Shown: positions 23,846 through 34,809 of the stretch, piece after piece
Layout: each line of letters opens with the position of its first letter
Numbering within the stretch: position 1 is the stretch's first letter
Source of the DNA: Hawksworthiomyces lignivorus
Taxonomy: Eukaryota; Ascomycota; Sordariomycetes; Ophiostomatales; Ophiostomataceae
Length of the DNA stretch: 64,000 bases
Assembly (NCBI GenBank): GCA_002917075.1
Contig: NTMA01000056.1
Location: 186,001-250,000 of the forward strand
Direction: 5' to 3'
The notes under the pieces: generated by a model
The model's input: the letters and a program-made list of their open reading frames with translations, nothing else
What the model was told of the DNA's origin: nothing
Database searches by the model: none
Translations under genes and position numbers: made by a program

Positions 23846-24996
23846 TGTGGAGAGCGAGTGGGAGATCCCAAGGGGATAGAACCAGTGAATTCAAGATATA
23901 GACAAAGCGAATGACGAGGAAGCGAGCTAGCTAGCTGAGCTTATAAGCCCCTTCGGTGGAGCGAGTTCTCAGAGTCGACAGAAATGAAGCCCAGGGCGAA
24001 ACAGCCGGGAGAGCTGAATTCCGGGGGCATAGCTCCCAGATCTTTTCTTCGAGATTGCGGGTTTTAAGCGAGCGTGTGGGTTGATAAATACTGGGGGAGA
24101 GAAGATCGTATGTGAAGCAAGAAAAAGAAAAGAGGCGATCTGGCATTCGTATCACATGGGAAAACAAACTGATGAGAGACAACAGGAATGCCGAGTGGGC
24201 ATCGAACGCCCAATACGGTGTGGTGCTGGTGTTCTTTTGCTGCAGTGAAAGGATGTCTTGATTTGCTTGTTTTGCCTGGTTTCGTTTCTTTTGGCTGACG
24301 ACAGCAGCCTAACGAAAGCTGGACTCGCCCGTGGTGGCCCTTGCGGTCCTTGTGGTCCTTGTGGTCCTTGTCTTAGCGGCGGCGGGGAAGGAGTTTTGGA
24401 GGTGAAACCAATCGAGCCAATGCAGGGAAGGCGCACACGGCACGACTGTTTGGCCTGTCTATCGCTGCTGCCAGTTGGTCCACACAACGGACTTAGCTTT
24501 CTCCGGCCCCGTAGTGGGTTCTAGTATGCCTCTATGCGTACCTGAAAACCATCCCCTCGCTAGAAGTATAGCGTGTAATTTTATTTCATATACGGGAAAC
24601 ACGAGTCCTGCTTAAGACAATATTGGCAATATGCCGCTATTCCTGGCTAAGCCCTAATATGCTTACAGCGCTGCCAGCAGCTCTCTTATTAGTGGTCGCG
24701 CTCTCTGAATAATGACTAAGCCGATTTTTATTCAAGAAAACCCCACGAAAATTTGGGAAGCCCCGCCGGCCAAACGAAATTCTGCGTGGGAAATTTTTGG
24801 CTGCTTTTGGCTTCAGACGACATATTTTTCACTCCCCTTGTATAGAGTGTACGAGTCCCCTTTCGCTCACGCCTCACCACAACCACCACTACTATCACCA
24901 CCACCACCTGATCACCTTTCACCCCTCCCCCCCTCCCTCCCAACTCCATCCAATCGAGGCTCACCAACACCAAAGCAAAACAGAAGAACGTCGACA
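23846..24996. other. Divergent intergenic region between GPHR-like gene and eIF3l
   Basis: About 1.15 kb between divergent start codons, so it should contain both promoters. It holds a short minisatellite at 24334-24372 (unit GGTCCTTGT, about four copies) and a CA/CT-rich stretch at 24870-24960 that looks like the eIF3l 5' leader. No gene was seen. Confidence 0.5.
24334..24372. repeat. 9-nt minisatellite
   Basis: About four tandem copies of GGTCCTTGT or close variants in an intergenic region. No function is suggested. Confidence 0.8.
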
Positions 24997-26660
24997 ATGA
25001 GCGCACTTCAGAACGGTGCGGCGCCGGCTCGCGCCCTCGAAGATGACAGCGACGTCGAGGAGGAGGCGCTCGTGGCCGACTACCGCGAGCAGGTCCAGTA
25101 CGAGGAGGGTCTGGAGGAGCTGGAGCAGGTCAACTCGCTGACCCTGGCCCAACAAAACGACGACATCCAGTCAAGACTGGCCGCGGCCGCCCAGCCGCTC
25201 GACTTCTCTGCCCCGCTGGAGGTCAAGTTCCAGAGCTACGACGCCTACTGCAGCCTGTTCCACTTCATCCTCAACTCCGAGGGCCCCGTGGACCTGGAGC
25301 CCCCATCGGTATGTCTGGGCCTCTTTTTTCGCGTCATCTCTTGATGATTGGCCATGGCCGGCTCTGGTTGCCGACCTCTGCCTGTGCTGGTTGGCATTGG
25401 CCGGCCTGGGATTGTTTTTTTTGGCTGCCGTCTCTGCCCGACATGCTAACTCTTCTTCTCCGTCTTCTAGTACTACTGGGCGTGGGACGTCATCGATGAA
25501 TTCATCTACCAGTTCAACTCGTTCTCGTCGTACCGCATGCGCATCGCCCGCCAGGCCAACAACGAAGAGGAGATCGCCATCCTGCGCGAGAACCCCAACA
25601 CGTGGGGCTGCTACAGCGTGCTCAACGTGCTGTACTCGCTGATCCAGCGGTCGCAGATCACGGAGCAGCTAGCCGCGCAGAAGCGCAACGAGGACCCGGC
25701 CGCCGTGGCCGGCGAGTACGGCTCCAAGAACCTGTACCGCATGCTGGGCTACTTCTCCATCATCGGCCTGCTGCGCGTGCACTGCCTGCTGGGCGACTTC
25801 AGCCTGGCCCTCAAGACCATGGACGACATTGAGCTCAACAAGAAGGCCATGTTCGCGCGCGTCATGGCCGCCCACTTCACCACCTACTACTACATTGGCT
25901 TTTCCTACATGATGATGCGCCGCTACGCCGACGCCATCCGCATGTTCAGCCACATCCTGGTGTACGTGTCGCGCACCAAGAACTTCCAGAAGAACGCCCA
26001 GTACGACTCCATCACCAAGAAGAACGACCAGATGTACGCCCTCATCGCCATCTGCGTCGCCTTCAACCCCACGCGCCTCGACGACGCCATCCACACCCAG
26101 ATCCGCGAGAAGTACGGCGAGCAGCTGCTCAAGCTGCAGCGCGGCGGGCCCGAGTCGCTCCCCATCTTCGAGGAGCTCTTCCGCGCCGCCTGCCCCAAGT
26201 TCATCTCCCCCGTGCCGCCCGACTTTGACGCCCCCGAGGCCAACGTCGACCCCATCGAGCACCACCTGGCCGTCTTCATGGACGAGGTCAAGACCAACAT
26301 GTGGAGCCCCACCGTCAAGTCCTACCTGCGCCTCTACACCACCATGGACCTCAAGAAGCTGGCCGGCTTCCTCGAGGTGCGGCCCGAGGAGCTGCGGTCC
26401 TGGCTGATCGTCAACAAGGAGCGCACCAAGCAGCTGCGGTGGAACGACCAGCGCCTGCTGGACGGCGAGTGGGTCAACGTCAGCGACCTGGACTACGCCA
26501 TGCAAGGAGTATGTGTCTTTTTTTTGTGTGTGTTTCCCTAAAGATGGGCTCTGGTTTTTGGCTAACAGACGTTCAGGATCTCATCCACGTCTCAGAGGCA
26601 AAGGTCGGCCGGAAACTGGTCGACTGGTACCTGCGCAACCTCTCGCGCACCTACGCTTAA
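24997..26660 (+). CDS. Translation initiation factor eIF3 subunit L
   Basis: eIF3l is a PCI-type subunit of the eIF3 complex that assembles on the 40S ribosome. Exons 24997-25308, 25471-26508 and 26577-26660 join to 477 residues, the usual length. The N-terminus DDSDVEEEALVADYREQVQY is typical of fungal orthologues. Further landmarks are YWAWDVIDEFIYQFNSF, LYRMLGYFSIIGLLRVHCLL, YYYIGFSYMMMRRYADAIRM and ACPKFISP. The C-terminal PCI winged helix includes LRLYTTMDLKKLAGFLEV and ends VGRKLVDWYLRNLSRTYA. Introns are 162 and 68 nt. For the second intron the acceptor at 26576 (GTTCAG) keeps frame; the AG a few bases earlier does not. Yeast lacks this subunit, so its presence fits a filamentous fungus. 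Confidence 0.95.
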
Positions 26661-29600
26661 CTCAAAATCATGAAAGCCATCGTCATAGAAACCCGAACAA
26701 GGATGGCATATATCGGAATACTGTAAGGTATCATCATCTTACGGCCACGACACGGAAACTCCCTAGCTCCACTTCTATTTTCTCTTTCGGATTTTTGAAT
26801 GGCGTATATCGGTCGTGTAATCTGCGGGGACAAAAAATAGGAGAGGAACAAAACTAAAGTAACCGAAAGAGAGGTATGAGCTTGGGAAGGAGAAAGTCCT
26901 GCATAAGCATTGTGCTTTTTGTTTTTATTTATATATTTTTTTTACCTCCTTGAATTGTCAATTCATACCGGATGTGTGCGTTGCGCATGGGGGTACCCCA
27001 ACGTGTTATTCAATAGAAGACGCATCTGGGCCCATGAATTGCTCTTATAAGATATGAGAGGGGAGACAAAACACGGAGCACAAAACGATCTGATAGAACA
27101 GAGAGGCGCTGGGGATGGGGGCACGGACAACAAAGAAGAGGTACAAGAATGGAGGCTGCAAACGCACCCGCTGAGTGGCGGATCTCTAGCTATGTAGTAT
27201 GCTACCAAACCTACCAGACAGCCGTTATGCAAATTAAGTAAAACAATATTCATGAGCCTCGTTTTTGTTTGCAGATCTGGCGTATTGGCTCTCTTTTTTC
27301 TTTTTTTCTGCTCTTCTCTGCATTTCGCGGTGTGGTGCGTGTTGCAGAAGAGATAGTCCATCTCAAACCATTCTTAATCGTCACGTTGGCACTTGATTCG
27401 ACATCTGCTTTCCAGGGTTGGTGTATTCGTACTAATCAACAGGGGAAAAGAGGTGAGGCGAGGAGGGAAGAAGGGGGGTGGAGGTTAGAGCGGTTTGTAC
27501 CAGGTACGGGATGCGGGAGCAGGGAAAAAGATATCAGATATCAGATCAGGAAATAAGTAGCAGAAACAGAGATGGAAAAGGCTGAGAATGAAGTTTAAAA
27601 CTATTGAGACTATATACGCAGTAAGCTCGGGAGATATTGGACTTGCAGATAGTGAGTCTGTGCCAGTAGCCGACCCGCCCACCGGAATACGACGTCCTGC
27701 AGCAAAACCAAGCTACCTCTTCCATCGGGTGGACGGCCGTACGGAAGGCGGTTGAGAGAGGCTGCGGCAGCATTTGAGCGAAGGAAAGAACGCAGGCTTT
27801 GGTGTGCAGCTCGCCATGAAACAATGGAGGCCAGCCTTCACACCTTGCAGAGGCAGAAGGGTGAAGGTGTAGCTGGGACGTTATCCCCCGACGGGAATGG
27901 GAGACGCCGAAGAGCGGGCCGGCCATGGGGGTGGGAGATGGATGGGAAGAGACATGTATCTTGCTTACACTTCTGAAGTCTGCAACGTGGACCAAACGCA
28001 AGGAACAAACTAGTGAGCCTGGCACTGAGCAGCAGCCGAGCAGCGAGTTTCTATCTTGTGACGAAAGGACCACAGCCAAGCGGCTTGCTGCCCGTCCATG
28101 ATGGCCTTGGCTGGCCTGCTTGTGGCTTCTTGGCGGCGAGCGAGTCGTGGGCCACGAGATAAAACAGAACCAGACTACTGCTCGGTGTCCACCTTCACCG
28201 CTGTGCAGCTGTTACGCTGCTGCGTTTTTTTTTTTTTTCTTTTCCCAACGTGATCCGAGGCGAAATGCCGGTGAGGTAGATCTCGCTGTCGCATTTGCCT
28301 CCATTTTGCCTCCGATTCTTCTTCTTGGCCTGAATTTCCCGATTACTGACGGCGTATTCGCATACATCAACGGTGGTGAGGAACAAAAGAAGAAAAGGTA
28401 AAAAAACCTGACAGGGGGTTATGTCGTGGGTCAGCGAGAGCTCTGACTGGCCGCCACCAGCTGCAGGGCTTGCTCTTCTACGGCGCGCCTGGTTTCTCAT
28501 CCCACGCCGGCTCTGACAATGCTCTTCCGTCTTTCAATGAAAGGACCCCCTAAAACACGACGCTTGGTGCTCCTGCTGTGCTCCTGCTCCGCCCATCTCC
28601 CATACGTATGACACTGACGAGATTCCAAAGCAAAACGCACGATACAACAACCGATCCCTCGTTTGCGCACCCTGGAGGCCTCATGCCAAGCTTGGATGAT
28701 AAAACCCTGGCCGACGACCGGTGGATCTGCTGTTTGTAGCAAGCACACGTTATTACGTACCGGATAATGCTCCAAATCTGTGCTCCCGATGCCGTAAAGT
28801 GCTCTCTCTGTCTTCACTCTACCAGACCAGTGTGTCGGGCAACATGTGTGGAATAGATAATAATACACATACATACGTGTCCAGGGAGGTCTGCTAATAC
28901 AGCGTATCGCGCTGAGCAAGAAAAAGCGGGGAGCTTAGCTGTCCCTGCCGCAACCCTGGGGAAGATAAAGGACTGCCTCAAACTGCATTTGATCGTCGCT
29001 TGCTCCCGAAGACAGGACGCAGTACGGAGTATGTCCTATGCGTTTTGCTGTTCAGATGTACGAGTACCAGTGGTTAGAAGGCCGAAGGGGTATGTATGTA
29101 TTGCTCCGCACAAGAACAGGTATAGGGCACAGAAATAAAGTAGGCGGCCCCACCGCTGATCTCATCTTGACAGCGTCCATGATGCCAGTACGAGCTACGT
29201 AGGTATATACATACATGGACGAGTAACTCGTCCCTCGCGACGACGCCCTGATTTCTTCCTTCGACTGTCTCCGTTGCTCGTCTTGCTTGCTTGCTTTTGC
29301 ACTTGGATTGTGCCCTCCGTTATCGCCAGAGGGCTGATCCTTCTTCCCTCCTTTCTATCCACCTCTTCTGTCATTTGTGCCCACACTCAATCTTGGCCCC
29401 CTCCCCCGTCATATTTTTTTCAGTTTGCGCCCGCAGTGCCAAGGCGCCGATGGTTGTGACGTGCTCTTTCTATTTGGTGGGCAAATCCCAGCAAAACAAG
29501 GGGCTGACAAAAAGTGACAATAAATAATACAGGATAAAGTGACTTGGAGGACAAGCAGATAGTGAATTAAGTGAATTTAGAAAAAAGCCCGCAGTGCGCA

Positions 29601-30789
29601 AAACCCATATTGCGGCCCCAATAACAGTCAGGCTTGGGGCTCGTTCTCGTTCTTGGTCGTAAAACCACATATTTCTCTATCGCGACCCGCAGTTTTTCCC
29701 TCACCACGCACCCACCGCAGGGGCTTGGCTGCTGTACTGTACTTGCTGTGCTGCGGGTACATACCTCCACCGCTGACAACAGCTTCACTGGCTTTGGCCA
29801 GCCCATATGATTGATTGCATCCCTTCGTCGCGCTTTCCTTTTTCCTTTCACTTTTCTGATTCACCTCCCCGCCTCATATTATTATACTCGGCGCACATTA
29901 ATCTTATTTGCACATGAGATACAAACCCCAAAGTCACCCCAGGCAGGACCATCTCACTCCATCGTTCCTCCCTTTGCAAGCACAACAAACACATATTCTA
30001 TCATTATTAAAACAAAAGGGAGCTCCTTCCATCTTCGGACTCAAACCTTTTTTAACATACTATTACTTGTCTCTGTGCTCATATCCGATTTTTCTTTATA
30101 ACTTGTTTTAGTTGTTTTAGTTGTTTTAGTTGTTGCTCATATTTTTATTTACTTTGGTGCTCACAAGAGTATAGTTGCGGTTTCCTCGCGCAGTGTCTTG
30201 TGTCCCGTCTGAGCAGTTGCCACCCGCGAAATTGGTACTGCTGGGCGGTTCCGACTTCGATCTCATTCCATCGTTCTTTTCCATTCTCTAAGATACCTTT
30301 TCCCCTAAAACAACAAGGGTTCAAGCAAAAAAGGTTCAGAAAGCACAAGAACCACAACATTAGCCACAAGCGCCTGAGGATAGTCAGCTAGTCGTCTTGG
30401 CTTCCCTCCCCGCTACCTAAAAAAAGGGAAGAGATTTCGTTTTTCTACGAAACACAAGAGCCACCGTTTTGGTTGGCTTTGTACTTGCTCTTTAATGAGC
30501 ATCTTGCGTCTCTTCGCCCTCTCGATGCGTCTAAAAGTTGAATAGCGTTTGCTGGCCTCTCCTGAGGCCGTAGGAGCAGCGTTAGCAGCAGCGATAGCAA
30601 AAGCAAAACGATAATTCGAAACACAAAAAAAGTATTACAGGAAATCATCTTTCAGAATCATAAACAGCCAACAGCAGATCCAGCTCCACGTAAAGCAGAG
30701 CAGCATCATCGCAACTCGACACGGACGATCGAAAAAGACGCCCCGTCACTGGACTACGACGAGCACCGGCCGAGTTACAGACTCCAGCT
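26661..30789. other. Long gene-free interval upstream of the stress-protein gene
   Basis: About 4.1 kb, the longest gap in the window. No ORF shows a recognisable motif on either strand. It holds one TACGGAGTA motif at 29023-29031, a T run near 28225-28238, and a 9-nt tandem repeat (TTGTTTTAG) at 30103-30136. From about 29800 the plus strand becomes CT- and A-rich, as in a long promoter and 5' leader for the downstream gene. A noncoding RNA cannot be excluded. Confidence 0.4.
30103..30136. repeat. TTGTTTTAG tandem repeat
   Basis: Three full copies and a partial fourth of the 9-mer TTGTTTTAG. It lies about 650 nt upstream of the stress-protein start codon, possibly in its leader. No function is known. 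Confidence 0.85.
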
Positions 30790-33607
30790 ATGGACAAGCC
30801 AGCAGCAGTCCCTCCGTCGCCAGTTCCCGAGGTGGACAAGGCCTCAGACTCAGACGTGTCACCCATGACCCATACGGCAGACAAACCTTCTCCTGCTTCT
30901 GCTTCTGCAGCAGCAGCAGCAGCAGCAGCAGTAGCAGCTTGTGACGCCGTGACAGAGCCTTCCGAAGGCTACTTTGCACGTGCTCCTGGGACCCAAGCAC
31001 CGGTGCCAGGTACGTCGATCGGAAGCATCAGTGCCGCAGGCGGCGGCGGCTACGCGCAGACCGAGACCTCGGAAGAGACATCGGCTAGTAGCAACGCGTC
31101 GGTCTCCGTGGCCAGCCCGAAGATCACGTTCAGCGGACCGAGTGAAGGGAACGGAGCACCGAGCTCCCTGCTCAACTTCAGCCTTAACGGCGGTGGCGGC
31201 GGTGGCCGAGACTCTAGGAAGGCATCGTACGCCTCGGTCACATTCCGCCCGCCCAAGAACCCGTCTCTGCCCCAGGGACACCCGAAGCCAGGACGAATTC
31301 GGTCTCCAGCTCCAACGAGGTACGTACACAGACCGCAGGCCTTCTGGCCCGCGATACAGACAGCACACGTGTGCAATTTCACGTCCCTGCAGCACAGTCA
31401 TCTACATGCACGTCCCTGCAACATACCACAAAACACATCCACACTAATAGGCGCACACGTGCGCCATCCTTCTGTTTTTTTGTTTCCCCATGCACGCTTT
31501 CACAAGAACACTCGCTATAGCCAAAGAGAATCGCGACCCCCCGTGCCCAAAAATACCGCCCCCATATCTTCCCCAACCCAATTCCCCAATCTTGCGCTGC
31601 CAGCGCAGACAAGGTTGCACGCGAGTTGTGGGGAGCGGTAGACATGTCAAGGTTAAAGGATGGTAGGGGAGGTGCACCGGCTTCGTTCTAGTGACGCTAG
31701 CTCCTCTCCCGAGCTATTCGTCTCGGCCGCTGTTTCGCCGGTTTCCCGCTTAGTCTTGCAAAAGATATAACCCATGGTTCCTATGAGGATAGGCGGTTGT
31801 TGTTTTACCTATCTTATTTACCCCACCGCACCGCACCACCCATCCTGCGGCCCATTCCAGGCCCTGGTGCTGAGGATTGCCGGTCTGGTAGCGGCCCACG
31901 TCGCCCCAAGAATTGTCTCATTCCACAGAGACAAATACCAAAAAAAAATGCCCTGCAGTCAGTTGAAATAGGACCGACCACCAACGGGCTTAAGGCATCG
32001 GTCGCACGCCACAGATTTTTAGTGCGCTCCTGTTCGTCAGCAAAGCCAGCAGGCTGCTCTCTGGCCGGCAGGATGGCCATTGAAGGGGCGAGATCCCCCT
32101 CCTCCAGCACAGCCACCCCACCTAAAGATTGGCCGGCCCCGGCGTAGCGTGCGCTTTCCATGGGCAATCCGCGGTATTAACTCAATTGCCTCTGATCCTG
32201 TGACGTTTCTTTTTGTTCTTTCTGTGGTCTACCACGCCTTGTCTTCTATCTTTGCTTTTTCTCATTTTATCGCCAATTTTGGGCTCTCTTCGGCGCTTTA
32301 ATCCATTCTTCAATTTCCGCTTCATGCCAATCCACACCCATCTAGAATTCACGGCTGTCAAGAAAGCAGGGACAGCCTTTTTCAGACTGATCAGCTGGTG
32401 TGTTCAATCATGGCTACGCTAACAGAAAAACCAACCGGAGTCAGATTTCGGAAGCATGTCGGATTTGACAACATTCCTCTTGGTGAAGTCACGAAATCAA
32501 ATACGCTTGGCTACACCTTGAGCGTCAGCCACTATGGCTACCACCCTCGGCGCCGATCGCGGACCATGATGGTAGGCATAGACCAGAACGTATATTCGGA
32601 TTTTGCCTTGCAATGGCTGCTGGACGAGTATGCCGACGATGGCGACGAAGTTATTTGCGTCCACGTCGTCGACAAGGATGCACGGACAGTGGAGGAGCGG
32701 AATTACAAGGCCAGAGCCGAGAAAATGGTCGATCGGATTAAGAGCAAGATCCCGGAAAACTGCGCAATCAGCGTCAAGCTTGAGTATGCCGTAGGGAAGC
32801 TGCACGACACATTCCAGAAACTGGTAGGTTTCCATGTGGTGCCCTCTATGCGTAGTTTGCACAGAATACTGACAAAGTAATCGTGGTTCGCAGATCCAAG
32901 TCTACCAGCCATCCATGCTGGTTGTCGGCACGCGAGGGCGCTCCCTTGGGGGATTCCAGGGCTTGGTCAACACCAATTCATTTTCCAAGTACTGCCTGCA
33001 GTACTCGCCCATTCCTACAGTCGTCGTTAGAGACTACGAAAAGCGGCTTAAGAAGAAGGAGAAGCGATCCAATGACCCGTCTCGGCACAGCTACGCGGCC
33101 ATGCTCGCGGCGACTAACGGCGTGCACGAGGCAAACAGCGAGAACAGCAGTGTCTACGACATGGAGGCCCGTCTATCTCCGGACGAGGAGGCGCATAAGG
33201 TCGCCGCAGCTATCGGTCTACCAGCCGCATTCGACCCAACACTGAAACCAATCAACTTGGAACAGTTCATAGGACGTCGCTCAAGAACAAACTCTCCGTC
33301 TGGCGCTGGAGCACGAACCACAGATGCCAGGGTTACACCCACCGTGGCCGGTACGGAAGCGGCTGTCACAGTCTCGGTCGATAGCGACGAGGAAGATAGT
33401 GGAGACGACGACGAAGCGGAATTTGAGGCGGCTTCCGGCCGGGCGCTCCGGGCGGCAGCGGCAGCAAAGGACAACAAGAAAGAGCAGCAGAAGAAACTAC
33501 ACGAAATGGAGGTGGGCGAGGCCGCAGCTCTTAAGCAGATTGTGGAAAGCGACGAGGACGATGACGACGAAGGCAGCTCGGGAGGAGGAAGCGGGTCACA
33601 AACATGA
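30790..33607 (+). CDS. Universal-stress-protein (UspA) domain protein
   Basis: Three exons, 30790-31319, 32445-32823 and 32894-33607, join in phase to 540 residues. The disordered N-terminal ~175 residues end VTFRPPKNPSLPQGHPKPGR and PAPTR. The first splice reads PAPT-R-FRKHVGFDNIPLGE, matching the layout I remember for ascomycete USP proteins. The USP domain (about residues 200-345) has SRTMMVGIDQNVYSDFALQW, ICVHVVDKD and the nucleotide-binding-like motif MLVVGTRGRSLGGFQG. The acidic C-terminus is rich in Asp/Glu/Ser. The first intron is 1125 nt, with a GTACGT donor and a CTAAC branch site just before the acceptor. An ATG at 32410 is in frame with exon 2, so a shorter form starting MATLTEKPTGVRFRKHVG is possible. 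The protein's role is unknown; UspA domains often bind ATP and act in stress responses. Confidence 0.82.
32410..32444 (+). promoter_or_regulatory. In-frame alternative start at the end of the long intron
   Basis: If transcription starts inside the first intron of the stress-protein gene, the ATG at 32410 opens the same frame and adds MATLTEKPTGV before exon 2. The same 35 bases contain the predicted branch site (CTAAC at 32419-32423) and acceptor, so spliced and unspliced forms would exclude each other. This is inferred from sequence only. Confidence 0.4.
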
Positions 33608-34809
33608 GAGGTTGTCTATATGTCTATATGGCTAGCCGGACGGGGTCTGGCTGTGTTTGGGCATTGCTATTTTTTTGGTGGTCGACACTCGATTGGCAGC
33701 ATTCGGTCTACGGACTTGTCTGATCCGTTGCGGCGTTGTCGTTGTTTTATTCGGCTTGGGTCTGGGCGTGCCGCCTTTCTCGCCCCTTTCTGGAGCGGTT
33801 GGCATATTTGACAGCATGTTTTATTTATAAGCGTTATACCAAACGTGGGATTCAATCAGCCGGCCAGTCAGGGTCATGGTAATCAGGTTATGGTGTGTAA
33901 CCTGAGGGGTGTAAGATTGTTGAAGGGGCCCCGGAAAGGAACACGGCAATAAATATGGCGCTCAGTTTCTAGGTGGTGACTCAAAAGATCCCCAGCTCGC
34001 ATGATGAGTCAAGGTTCGCCACGGAGTCCAGGTCGAATTTTTTTTTTTTTTTTACCGTTTCATTTGCAATTCTCTTCTACAAACTTATGCTTCTGTACTC
34101 TCTCCTCTTCAAAAAGAAAGCAAATAGACAGAGAAGATTTTAACAAAGTTTGAACGAAGGGCGTTTTATACCTACGAGTATAGCTAGATTAGACCTCCAT
34201 CGTAGAGTGAGTGTATTACCTCATGCCTAGTAAATAACTAGCTTTCAGCTAGGAACGGCGGGCGGAGAAGGAAAAAGAAAACATCCGGCGGGGAGGCCGT
34301 TCAGGCAAGCTCTCAGGACGGCAGATCGCTGTAATCGGGCAATTTGCCCCTCTATAAGACCAAAAGTTATTGTGCACTAAAAGAAAAAGTTTAGCTGCGG
34401 AAGGAGGGACTGCAGTGTCAAAAATAGCAGGAGAATGACGCTACTATGAGAAATTCTGAGTAGTCTGCAATCACTTTGAGATCGATGATTTGTCGCCATA
34501 TCAAAATTTCATTCTTCATTTCTCACTATTGAGGGCTCTTTCATGGTGCAACAAGAAGCCTCTTCTTGTATACTCATATTGTTTTTATAATATATATTTG
34601 CCACTTTCCCTTCTAAACTATTTCTCCAGATTTTCTCCCCATATATCATATCTTTTTCATTCTTCTCGGAGCAGCATATCTTGGTGAGCTTCGTGTATTC
34701 TCACCATCGGCCTTCTTTGGCTTGATATATTCACATTCAACGCTCCATATCTTCGTCCCCTCACCCTTGCTCTCTCTCTCGCATTAACACACATACACAC
34801 ACATATACC
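33608..34809. other. Intergenic region between stress-protein gene and EFL1
   Basis: About 1.2 kb. The left part is the 3' UTR of the stress-protein gene. There is a T run at 34039-34054, and the right 300 nt are CT-rich, as expected for the EFL1 leader (ending in CA repeats before the ATG). No gene was seen. Confidence 0.5.
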
